Positions 52,058-59,716 of a stretch of DNA of 64,000 nt are shown piece after piece. The notes beneath the pieces were generated by a model. The model was given only the letters and a program-made list of their open reading frames with translations, did no database searches and had not been told where the DNA came from. This stretch comes from Chloroflexota bacterium. GTDB taxonomy: Bacteria; Chloroflexota; Anaerolineae; Anaerolineales; E44-bin32. Position 1 is the stretch's first letter. Every line of letters begins with the position of its first letter. The stretch spans positions 57,328-121,327 of the forward strand of contig JADFRG010000004.1 of the NCBI GenBank assembly GCA_022561385.1, given 5' to 3'. Position numbers and translations under genes: made by a program.

Positions 52058-55000
52058 GTGTCCGAACTATCTTTACGCGCCTACGGAAGAGAGATTGACG
52101 AACTTATTGAGCGAGAGCGGCTCGACGAGGCCATCGCGCACTGTCGTTACATCCTCCAGACCTATTCCAAACACCTCGAAACCTACCGCCTCTTAGGCAA
52201 GGCCTACCTGGAAGCAAAACGATACGGTGACGCGGCCGACATATTCCAGCGCGTGTTATCCGCCATCCCGGATGATTTTGTATCGCATGTGGGCATGGCT
52301 ATCGTTCGCGAGGACGAAGGCAACTTGGATGCAGCCATCTGGCACATGGAGAGAGCTTTTGAGACCAATCCCTCCAACCCGGCCATTCAGCAGGAGATGA
52401 AGCGGCTGATCAGCCGCCGCGATGGACTGGAGCCGCACAAGGTCCGGCTCACAAGGGGGGCTCTGGCGAGGATGTACGCCCACGGCGAACTTTTCGCACA
52501 GGCGATAACTGAGCTGCGATCCGCCCTTCAAGAAGACGCAGAGCGGCCAGACCTACAGGTGTTGCTGGCCAGTATGTACTGGCAGACCGACCAGAGAAGC
52601 GACGCGATCGCGATATCGAATCAGATTCTTGAGAAGTTGCCCTATTGTGCGGAGGCCAATCGGATTCAGGCCGCCAATCTGCAGGCCAACGACCGCGTGG
52701 AAGAGGCGGCCGTCTATCATCGCCGCCTGGCCAGCTTAGACCCTTATGCGGCCTTTGTTGAATCGGCGTTGGCAGATGCCAACAGCGTGGAGGATTCCGC
52801 CGTCAGCCTCGAGAAGCTGGATTGGGTGCCCGGAGAAGCGCTTCCATCAACCGCCACAGGGCAGCCAAGCTGGGCGGCCAAGCTGGGAATGGAGATGCAA
52901 AAGCCGAGCGAAGATTCGGCAGAAGAGGTCAAGCCAGCCCAAACCGGACCGCTTCCTTCCTGGTTGGAGCCAGGCGAACCTCCGCCGTTTGAGGCCGCAG
53001 CCGAAAAAGAACTCAGGCAGGAGATGGAAGCACAGGCGGCGGATACTTCCGAGGGTGTGCCCGGGTCTGGGTTCCTGGCGGAGCTGGAGTCTGAGACCTC
53101 TGATGACGCAGACCTATTCGTTTCAGAGCCGGAGCAGGAAGCCGAGCCTAGTAAGTCAGACCTTTCAGCATCAGGCGACCTCGCGACTGGCATTCCGGCC
53201 GGCGGTTCTGAAGACGGATCAGAAGAAACGATGGAGGGCGAGGCCGCAGGTGCCGTGGCAGGTATGTTCGATGCTCCAGAAGATTCGGAACCCTCCACCG
53301 ACGGTCCAAAAATCGCGGATGCCGAATCGGTAGGAGAGCCTGAGGAGTCGCTTACTTCGGATGGGGATGATGAGTCCAGTAGTGTGGCTCCAGTTACTAG
53401 CGAGCTTGCCGCAAACGGGGATACCGAGGAGGCCGCGGGGAGCGATATTCCGAGTTGGATGCAGGAGGCCGGGTGGAAGGAATCCTCCGGCGAGGTGGAA
53501 GAGGCGCCTGTTTCATTTTCAGATCAAGATTTAGAAGCGCTCGAGGCCGGAAATATTCCGGCCGACGATCAAGCGGATGAGGACGCGGAACTGGCTCCCG
53601 CCGAGTTACCCGATTGGATCCATGACATCGCTCCTGAAGAGCTGGAGGGCTCAGCTGATGGCGCAGCCGACGAGGGCCCACCGAGCTGGATTGGTTCCGA
53701 GGCGAGCCCCGAAGCTAAGGAGCCGGCAGATGACACCGTAGCGCCCACCAAGGAATCGGAGGGCGAAGCTTCGTTCCCGACTGCCGAGGCCGACACGAGC
53801 GGCCTGCCGACCTGGATATCGGATGATGCGCCAGGCGCAACAGAGACGATCGTTACCTGGCTCGAGGACCGAGGCCCGGATTCGTCCGAGGAAGAAGTTG
53901 GCAAGGGCGATGATCTCCCAGATTGGATGAGAGACACGGGTCCGATTCAGGAGTCTCTGGATGCGGGCCTTGTTGAAGCAGAGCAGGAGGTCGCTCCCCC
54001 CCCCGAGCCATCGACAGAGGAGCCGGCCGCAGCGACGCCTGAAGAGCCGGGACCTGAGACGCCTTCGTCTGAAAACTGGCTTTCGGCGGTGGCCGCAGCA
54101 GCGGCGGAGGAGGAAGCCCAACCGTCGAGCTCGGATCCAGCAGTGGCTGCTTCGCCGGATTGGCTCTCGGAAGCCGTGGAGACCCCCGAAGATTCCGTGG
54201 CGCCTGAGATCGAACAGGATGACCTGGCCGTTTCGGCTGAAGTTGACGTGCCGGCCGGCGAAGGGCAAGAGCGGCCGCTCTCACCTGAGGAGTCTTCATT
54301 GGCTCCAGAAGAAGCCACGCTGGATGCGGACCCCGGCCTGGAAAGGGATGTAGAAAGCGAATTAGCTCCGGCGGGCGAGAGCCGCGAGCAACCGCCAGGC
54401 CTTTCCGAGGATACCGCTCCGTCCGAGGCGGAGCTCATCGAACAGGAGACAACTTCGGTGGAGGCCGAGGCGAAGGCCTCCGGAATGGATTCCCCCTCAT
54501 TTGCTGCGGCGGCTGAAATGGTCAATCCGACCGCAGGGAGCGGAGATTCGTCGGCCCCCGATTGGCTGGAAGAAATTGGCACGCCGCCCAAGCAGCCGGT
54601 GGAGACCGATTCCGCCGATTGGCTCGACGGGATGGAGATGGAGGGGGAGGAGACTCCCGCTACACCCAAACCCGAGACACCAGAATGGCTCAAGGGCCTG
54701 GCCGATGAGGGAGCCGACGGTGATTCCAGCAGCGCGACCTCTGCGCCAGATTGGCTGCGAGAAATTGGCGATCCGGGCAGCGTTAGCCAGGAGGCCGATG
54801 CGGCGAGTGCCGAGCCCGAAACGGAGATAACGGAAGAGCCGGAATCGGAGGCTTCAGGTGGAGCCCCGGATTGGCTCCAAGGGATTGGGTCGGTCACAGA
54901 CGAAGATGCGCCGGCAGACATTGAGGAGATTTCGCCTCCCGAAGAGCAAGAGCCCGAGATTCCTCAGGTGCCTGTTGAGGAAGACGATGAAGTTATGGAA

Positions 55001-56425
55001 TGGCTCGAGGATTTGGCTGCCAAACAGGCCGAGGCTCCGGGAGATGAAGATCTCGAGACGGCGGCTGAAGTGGTGCCCTCCGCGCCCCTCCTCGAAGATC
55101 GAGATATCCCCGATGAACCTGAAGAAGGCCTGGAGTGGCTTGAGCAGCTCGCCGATCAGCGCGGGATGGATGTAGATGTGGGCCTGCCCGGCCAAGCGGC
55201 GGCGGAAGTTAAAACGCCTGAACCGGAGCCGGAGCCTGACACGGCTCCCGACTGGCTGGGGCGTATGGCGACTCAGCCCCTTCCAAAGGTCGACATGGAA
55301 GCGCTGGATGCCGCCGCGCAGGGAGAAGAAGTCAGTCCAGATGCGGAAACGGTAGAAGCGCAGACGCCCGATTTCCAGGCTCAGCTCGAAGAATTCACAC
55401 GCGAGCGCGAGATTGCGGAAGAAGCTCCCGGGGAGCCCGCGCCCGACGACGTAACGATCGACGCGCGCGCGGGGGATCTTCAAGACCAGATGGAGGCCGC
55501 CGAGCGAGAGGCGGAAGCGGTCGACGAGGCCTCCGATGAAGTTGAACCGGAAGACGCAATTCCCGACTGGTTGATCGCGGCCGCCGAGCAAACAGCGGTG
55601 TCAACCGCGGCGCCCTCAAACCTGCCGGAGGAGTTCGCGGAAAGACCCGAGCCGGCGCAGGAAGATCGTCTCGCAGAACCTACCCCCGTCGGAGAGCCGG
55701 AAGATTTGACTGAGCTTGCTGAGCCCTCACAATCAGAAACTGTGACTGCGACTTCCAGATCGGTAACGGAGGTCGAGGAGTCAGCGAAGGACATGCCTTC
55801 TCAAGCGGTAGCAGCATCAGAAACTGAGGAGAAGCAGGTCGGGCCGGTTGCGCCCGAGCAACCGGCAGAGCCGGAGGTCGCCGAACCCGAGCAACCGGCA
55901 GGGCCGGAGGTCGCCGAGCTAAGTGAGCCGGTCGAACCTGGGCAGGCGGCAGAGCCGGAGGTCGCCGAACCCGAGCAACCGGCAGGGCCGGAGGTCGCCG
56001 AGCTAAGTAAGCCGGTCCAACCCGAGCAGGCGGCAGAGCCGGAGGTCGCCGAACCCGAGCAACCGGCAGAGCCGGTTGAGGTCGTGCGACCTGCAGAATC
56101 AATTGCCGCCGAAACGGTGCCGGTCGCAGTTAGCGAGACCATTCCGGAGGAAGCCCCCGCCCCAGAGACGAAGCGGAGCGAGGACGTCCTGGAGCGCTCT
56201 CGGCAGGCGCTGGCCTCCGGAGATACACAGGTGGCCGTGGAATTGTACGGCGACCTGGTCAAGCGCAAGAAATCATTGGAAAGTGTTATCGAGGATTTGC
56301 GGATCGCGGTGGATCGAACGCCTGATAATCCCGATCTGTGGCAAGTTCTAGGTGACGCGTATATGCGAGACGATCAGACGGACGAAGCGATTAATGCCTA
56401 TCGAAAGGGTATGGAGACTGCCTGA
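52058..56425 (+). CDS. Giant TPR protein with acidic PxWL-repeat middle region
   Basis: 1455 residues. The N-terminus (1-235) is a run of TPRs (HLETYRLLGKAYLEAKRYGD, AIWHMERAFETNPSNP, PDLQVLLASMYWQTDQRSDA). From about 250 to 1380 it is acidic, rich in Glu, Ala, Pro and Ser, and probably unstructured, but punctuated by about 18 copies of P-x-W-[LIM] (such as APDWLREIG, LPDWIHDIA, TPEWLKGLA) roughly every 50 residues. Near 1270-1340 it has 28-residue repeats. The C-terminus (about 1385-1455) again has TPRs (NPDLWQVLGDAYMRDDQTDE). No signal peptide or membrane helix. GTG 52058 has a weak AAGAGA site. Probably a scaffold; function unknown. Confidence 0.85.
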   Translation: MSELSLRAYGREIDELIERERLDEAIAHCRYILQTYSKHLETYRLLGKAYLEAKRYGDAADIFQRVLSAIPDDFVSHVGMAIVREDEGNLDAAIWHMERAFETNPSNPAIQQEMKRLISRRDGLEPHKVRLTRGALARMYAHGELFAQAITELRSALQEDAERPDLQVLLASMYWQTDQRSDAIAISNQILEKLPYCAEANRIQAANLQANDRVEEAAVYHRRLASLDPYAAFVESALADANSVEDSAVSLEKLDWVPGEALPSTATGQPSWAAKLGMEMQKPSEDSAEEVKPAQTGPLPSWLEPGEPPPFEAAAEKELRQEMEAQAADTSEGVPGSGFLAELESETSDDADLFVSEPEQEAEPSKSDLSASGDLATGIPAGGSEDGSEETMEGEAAGAVAGMFDAPEDSEPSTDGPKIADAESVGEPEESLTSDGDDESSSVAPVTSELAANGDTEEAAGSDIPSWMQEAGWKESSGEVEEAPVSFSDQDLEALEAGNIPADDQADEDAELAPAELPDWIHDIAPEELEGSADGAADEGPPSWIGSEASPEAKEPADDTVAPTKESEGEASFPTAEADTSGLPTWISDDAPGATETIVTWLEDRGPDSSEEEVGKGDDLPDWMRDTGPIQESLDAGLVEAEQEVAPPPEPSTEEPAAATPEEPGPETPSSENWLSAVAAAAAEEEAQPSSSDPAVAASPDWLSEAVETPEDSVAPEIEQDDLAVSAEVDVPAGEGQERPLSPEESSLAPEEATLDADPGLERDVESELAPAGESREQPPGLSEDTAPSEAELIEQETTSVEAEAKASGMDSPSFAAAAEMVNPTAGSGDSSAPDWLEEIGTPPKQPVETDSADWLDGMEMEGEETPATPKPETPEWLKGLADEGADGDSSSATSAPDWLREIGDPGSVSQEADAASAEPETEITEEPESEASGGAPDWLQGIGSVTDEDAPADIEEISPPEEQEPEIPQVPVEEDDEVMEWLEDLAAKQAEAPGDEDLETAAEVVPSAPLLEDRDIPDEPEEGLEWLEQLADQRGMDVDVGLPGQAAAEVKTPEPEPEPDTAPDWLGRMATQPLPKVDMEALDAAAQGEEVSPDAETVEAQTPDFQAQLEEFTREREIAEEAPGEPAPDDVTIDARAGDLQDQMEAAEREAEAVDEASDEVEPEDAIPDWLIAAAEQTAVSTAAPSNLPEEFAERPEPAQEDRLAEPTPVGEPEDLTELAEPSQSETVTATSRSVTEVEESAKDMPSQAVAASETEEKQVGPVAPEQPAEPEVAEPEQPAGPEVAELSEPVEPGQAAEPEVAEPEQPAGPEVAELSKPVQPEQAAEPEVAEPEQPAEPVEVVRPAESIAAETVPVAVSETIPEEAPAPETKRSEDVLERSRQALASGDTQVAVELYGDLVKRKKSLESVIEDLRIAVDRTPDNPDLWQVLGDAYMRDDQTDEAINAYRKGMETA
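55865..56076 (+). repeat. 84-bp tandem repeat inside the TPR gene
   Basis: Three starts of GCAGAGCCGGAGGTCGCC at 55865, 55949 and 56033, exactly 84 bp apart, about 2.5 near-identical units. Each encodes 28 residues (AEPEVAEPEQPAGPEVAELS then EPVEPGQA) and keeps the frame, so copy number could vary without breaking the protein. Confidence 0.9.
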
Positions 56426-56455
56426 GAGAGGCATCCTGCTTGAGCTGTTGAATGC

Positions 56456-56485
56456 AAACTCGGGGATTTCCCCGAGTTTAATTTT
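56456..56485 (+). terminator. Intrinsic terminator between the TPR gene and ndk
   Basis: An 11-bp perfect stem AAACTCGGGGA/TCCCCGAGTTT (56456-56466 with 56469-56479) followed by AATTTT. It ends just before the ndk ribosome site, so ndk is either read through or has a promoter within this region. Confidence 0.8.
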
Positions 56486-56497
56486 GTGGAGGGCGCA

Positions 56498-56950
56498 TTG
56501 GAAAGAACGTTAGTGCTCTTGAAACCGGACGCGGTGCAACGCGGCCTGATAGGCGATATTACCGGCAGGCTCGAGCGAAGGGGACTAAAGCTGGTGGGTG
56601 TGAAGCTTGTGCAGGTCGACTCTTCGTTAGCTGAAAACCACTACGCGGTGCATAAGGGCAAACCCTTCTATGAGGGTTTAATCCGATACATCGTAGCCTC
56701 TCCTGTTGTCGCCATGGTCTGGGAGGGTCCGGGCGCCATAGAGATTGTACGTCAAACGATGGGCTCCACAGATCCTAAGCAAGCTCTTCCCGGCTCCGTA
56801 CGGCACGACCTTGGGCTCGAAATCGGTCGAAACCTTACACATGCTTCTGACGGCCCGCAAACCGCACGGGACGAGATCCTGCTGTGGTTCTCTGAGGTAG
56901 AGCTCGTAAGCTGGAAGCGGGATAACGACCGTTGGATCTACGAGGCTTGA
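56498..56950 (+). CDS. ndk: Nucleoside diphosphate kinase
   Basis: 150 residues, transferring phosphate from ATP to NDPs. The start is TTG 56498, giving (M)ERTLVLLKPDAVQRGLIG, the usual N-terminus, four bases after a GGAGGG site; GTG 56486 lies upstream of that site and is rejected. KPDAVQRG, the VRHDLGL segment and the active-site histidine in NLTHASDGPQTARDEI are all present. VRHDLG replaces the more usual IRGDFG. Length is normal; the enzyme should be a tetramer or hexamer. Confidence 0.94.
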   Translation: MERTLVLLKPDAVQRGLIGDITGRLERRGLKLVGVKLVQVDSSLAENHYAVHKGKPFYEGLIRYIVASPVVAMVWEGPGAIEIVRQTMGSTDPKQALPGSVRHDLGLEIGRNLTHASDGPQTARDEILLWFSEVELVSWKRDNDRWIYEA

Positions 56951-56954
56951 GGCC

Positions 56955-57308
56955 TCAAGTCATACGAAGCACGACTCGTCCTGCGGCCCAAAGTTCCTCC
57001 AACGCGTAGTAGTCACGCAAAGCCGGAGAGAATAAGTGCAGGATCACTTCCCCGTAATCCAGTAGTATCCAACCACTCTTGGAATCGCCCTCAACCTGCA
57101 GCGGCAGCCGATTATGTTTTTCTTTGACTGCCGAGCCGACCTCGCTTGACAGAGCTTTCAGGGTGCGCGCACTTCTACCGTTGCACATGACGAAGAGGTT
57201 TGTGAAGCTAGCGACCCCCGCAAGATCGAGGATCAGGATGTCCTCGCCCTTCTTTTCCTCCAGCACGTCCACCATGGTATGCGCCAGTTCTAGTGAATCG
57301 TCAACCAC
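56955..57308 (-). CDS. rsfS: Ribosome silencing factor RsfS
   Basis: 117 residues from GTG 57308, which has a GGGGGT site; TTG 57323 is an alternative. The family pattern is complete: LELAHTMVDVLEEKKGEDIL, LDLAGVASFTNLFVMCNGRS, KSGWILLDYGEVILHLFSP, and YYALEELW. RsfS binds uL14 and stops the ribosomal subunits joining when nutrients fall. It overlaps the end of the upstream TIGR00725-type gene and converges on ndk with a four-base gap. Confidence 0.94.
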   Translation of the reverse strand: MVDDSLELAHTMVDVLEEKKGEDILILDLAGVASFTNLFVMCNGRSARTLKALSSEVGSAVKEKHNRLPLQVEGDSKSGWILLDYGEVILHLFSPALRDYYALEELWAAGRVVLRMT

Positions 57309-57777
57309 CCGTGTACCCCCCAAGCGCCAGCTCCACGGCTTCCTCCGGATCCTCGGAGATCAGGATCTCGAGCTCCCTATCCGCATGATCCATCGCCTTC
57401 CAGGTTCCGAGGCCAACGACCCGCCGACCGGCCTCCAGCGCCAGCGCAATTTCGGAAAGCGTCCCATAGGCACCTCCAATGGCGATCACGGCCTGGCCCG
57501 CGCGCGCAACCAGCGCATTGCGCGCCTCGCCCAGTCCAGTCGGAATTGCGATTGTCAGATGCGGATTGCCTTCTCTCTTGTCACTTCCGGGCAGAATCCC
57601 GATCGTGGTTCCGCCAGCAGATTCCGCGCCCCTGCAAGCCGCCTCCATTACCCCACCCCTCCCCCCGCATACCAGGACGACACCGCGCTCAGCGATTAAC
57701 CTTCCGACCCGTTCGGCAAGCTCCGCCTGATGCGGCGTGCAACTCGCGGAGCCGATCACCGCAACCATCGGTTTCAT
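57301..57777 (-). CDS. TIGR00725 / LOG-like nucleotide-binding protein
   Basis: 158 residues of the Rossmann-like SLOG fold. Motifs are VAVIGSASC at the N-terminus, VCGGRGGVMEAACRGA (about 36-51), GILPGSDKREGNPHL and AIGGAYGTLSEIALALE (about 98-114). It resembles the TIGR00725 group, related to but distinct from the cytokinin-activating LOG enzymes; catalytic residues PGGxGTxxE appear as GGAYGTLSE. The biochemical role in bacteria is not established. It overlaps both neighbours by a few bases, so rsfS, this gene and thpR form one tightly packed operon. Confidence 0.85.
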   Translation of the reverse strand: MKPMVAVIGSASCTPHQAELAERVGRLIAERGVVLVCGGRGGVMEAACRGAESAGGTTIGILPGSDKREGNPHLTIAIPTGLGEARNALVARAGQAVIAIGGAYGTLSEIALALEAGRRVVGLGTWKAMDHADRELEILISEDPEEAVELALGGYTGG

Positions 57778-58349
57778 GGCGCGAACCTGGCGCTGTGGAG
57801 ACGAGTGTAAACCGCGCCGCCAGGTTCGAGAACGCTGTGAATTAGGCTGATCGATTCCACCTGGAACTTACCAATAGTCCCGATCTGAGCCTCCTTGGCC
57901 CAGTCGGAGAGGATTCGTGAATGTGCTGCCGATAATTCTTTACGCACTCTTCCTAGGGTCATGTGTGGATGATAATCCCGACGGTCGCCTTCGAATCCAA
58001 TTAGCTCCAAATGACTTGTCAGCTCAGCTTGGAGCCGGAGCAGTTCAGCAGCTGCGGCATCGAACCCCACCCAGATCACCCGCGGCCGCTTTTTGTTTGG
58101 GAAGCAGCCAAACCCCGCCATCTCCAGGGCGAACTCCGCAAAACCGCCCGCTACCTGGTCGAGGATCTGCTCGATAGCATGAACCTGCAGCTGCTCGATC
58201 TCACCTAAAAATTTGAGGGTCAGGTGCATCGAGTCCGGCCGGACCCACCGGACCAGGTCATCCACCACGCCCGAGCGGAGTGCCTCCACCGAGCGGTCTA
58301 GTTTGGCCTTTAGCGGCTCGGGTATCTCAATCGCAACGAAGGTTCGTAT
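57774..58349 (-). CDS. thpR: RNA 2',3'-cyclic phosphodiesterase (2'-5' RNA ligase family), probable ATA start
   Basis: A 2H phosphoesterase with both H-x-T motifs: MHLTLKFLGE and YHPHMTLGRV. The first canonical start codon is GTG 58289, but the frame continues upstream with the conserved first beta strand RTFVAIEIPEPLKAKLDRS, the normal family N-terminus. The only sensible start there is ATA at 58349, ten bases after a GGAG site; no ATG, GTG or TTG is in frame just upstream. From ATA the protein is 191 residues, the standard length. Members cleave 2',3'-cyclic phosphates on RNA ends. The start is inferred. Confidence 0.85.
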   Translation of the reverse strand: MRTFVAIEIPEPLKAKLDRSVEALRSGVVDDLVRWVRPDSMHLTLKFLGEIEQLQVHAIEQILDQVAGGFAEFALEMAGFGCFPNKKRPRVIWVGFDAAAAELLRLQAELTSHLELIGFEGDRRDYHPHMTLGRVRKELSAAHSRILSDWAKEAQIGTIGKFQVESISLIHSVLEPGGAVYTRLHSARFAP

Positions 58350-58462
58350 GGCTAAGGTACTCCGAGAATTCCAGGCAACCGACGTACTCGAGACCGCCGG
58401 ATCTATGCACCCTGCGCGTGTTTACCTGTGCCCATTCCCCGCGCATATTGGCTACGTTCAAT

Positions 58463-58670
58463 GCCACGCCCGGTGGCTGCAGACGGTGCGACGCCGAGTG
58501 CCACGCCCATTGCCGCATCCGTTGAATGCGTGTTACAGGCTAAGCCCTACGGGCCTGCGCGCGTAGGGCCATGCCCGGTGGCTGCGCCCTACGGGCTGCC
58601 CGCGTAAGGCCACAACCCAGTGACCCTGCCTTACGGGCGCATAATACCATTTACGGTCGTTAGAGCTGAC
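58463..58670. repeat. Palindromic 42-bp intergenic repeats
   Basis: The gap 58350-58687 carries no gene. Units beginning GCCCTACGGG start at 58544 and 58586, with GCCTTACGGG at 58628, a 42-bp period. Each unit can fold (CCCTAC/GTAGGG; GCCCTACG/CGTAAGGC). A related CCCGGTGGCTGC element occurs at 58469-58480 and inside the first unit. It resembles REP/MITE-like palindromic elements located between the divergent thpR and L,D-transpeptidase genes. Confidence 0.7.
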
Positions 58671-58687
58671 ATTAGAATGAACCCGCC

Positions 58688-59716
58688 ATGGAGGGCCTTT
58701 CCCGTCGAGATTTTCTAAAGGTCAGTGGAATTTCCTTTGGCGGATTCGCGTTCCTTCCTCCCGGACCTGAGGCAGGCCCTGCGCGGCTGGGGGTGGGTCG
58801 TGTGACCGTGGATTGGATCGGTCTCTACTCCGACCCGGACTTCCGGTCGCGGCGACTGAACCGTGTGAATCGAGACGGCCTCATCAGCTTGCTGGATAGC
58901 GTAACCGCAGATGACGGCCCCCAACACAACCCGATCTGGTACCAGGTCCCGGACGGTTTCGTCCACTCGGGACACATTCAACGCGTCGATTGGGACCCTC
59001 AACCTGCATTACAGACGATTCCCAATTCTGGCGCACTGTTCGAAGTCTCAGTTCCGTATACCCGAAGCTATCGAAAGCCGGATCTGGCTTCAGATCCTCT
59101 GTACCGTTTCTACTATCGCTCCACTGTCTGGGTAACCAATTCGACCACCGGTGAAGACGGCCGGACCTGGTATGAGATCTATGACGACCTGGTGCGGATC
59201 AACTATTGGGTACACGGCGAGCATCTGCGCTGGGTACCGTCAGATGAGCTCGCTCCCATAACGCCCGAGGTTCCGCTGCGTTACAAACGGATTGAAGTGG
59301 ACCTACGCGGCCAGGAGCTTTTCTGCTACGAGCATGACAAGGTCGTCCTTCGCACTCGGATCGCGAGCGGCATTCCGGACAAACGCCCCCGGGAGAACGG
59401 AATCCCGACCATCACTCCCTCGGGTCGCTTCTGGGTGGAGGTCAAGATGCCAAGCCGCCACATGGGGAACGGTCAGATCACCTCCGATATTAAAGCCTAC
59501 GAGCTACCGGGCGTGCCCTGGGTGTCTTTTTTTACAATCACGGGCGTGGCCTTCCATGGAACCTACTGGCACAACGACTTTGGCCGTCCGCAAAGCCGCG
59601 GCTGCGTCAATATGCACGTGGAAGAAGCTAAGTGGCTCTATCGCTGGACTTTGCCTGAGGTTGCCCCCGAAGAAACCCGTCGCATCGCCCGCGGCACGAC
59701 CATCCTCGTGACCTAA
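58688..59716 (+). CDS. Tat-exported L,D-transpeptidase (YkuD family)
   Basis: 342 residues. The N-terminus has a twin-arginine motif SRRDFLK (5-11) and a hydrophobic stretch, so it is exported folded. Residues about 40-200 are an outward beta-rich region with two SH3-like parts. The YkuD catalytic domain (about 205-342) has His290 (AFHGTYWHNDF) and the SRGCVNM motif with Cys306. Such enzymes make 3-3 peptidoglycan crosslinks or attach proteins to the wall, which supports a peptidoglycan-containing envelope. Its stop overlaps the convergent neighbour by four bases. Confidence 0.92.
   Translation: MEGLSRRDFLKVSGISFGGFAFLPPGPEAGPARLGVGRVTVDWIGLYSDPDFRSRRLNRVNRDGLISLLDSVTADDGPQHNPIWYQVPDGFVHSGHIQRVDWDPQPALQTIPNSGALFEVSVPYTRSYRKPDLASDPLYRFYYRSTVWVTNSTTGEDGRTWYEIYDDLVRINYWVHGEHLRWVPSDELAPITPEVPLRYKRIEVDLRGQELFCYEHDKVVLRTRIASGIPDKRPRENGIPTITPSGRFWVEVKMPSRHMGNGQITSDIKAYELPGVPWVSFFTITGVAFHGTYWHNDFGRPQSRGCVNMHVEEAKWLYRWTLPEVAPEETRRIARGTTILVT

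Noticed and set aside
53947..54921. A 324-codon Ser/Ala-rich frame antisense to the TPR gene
   Set aside because: Its low-complexity composition is the mirror of the Glu/Ala/Pro-rich sense frame; no ribosome site or family features.
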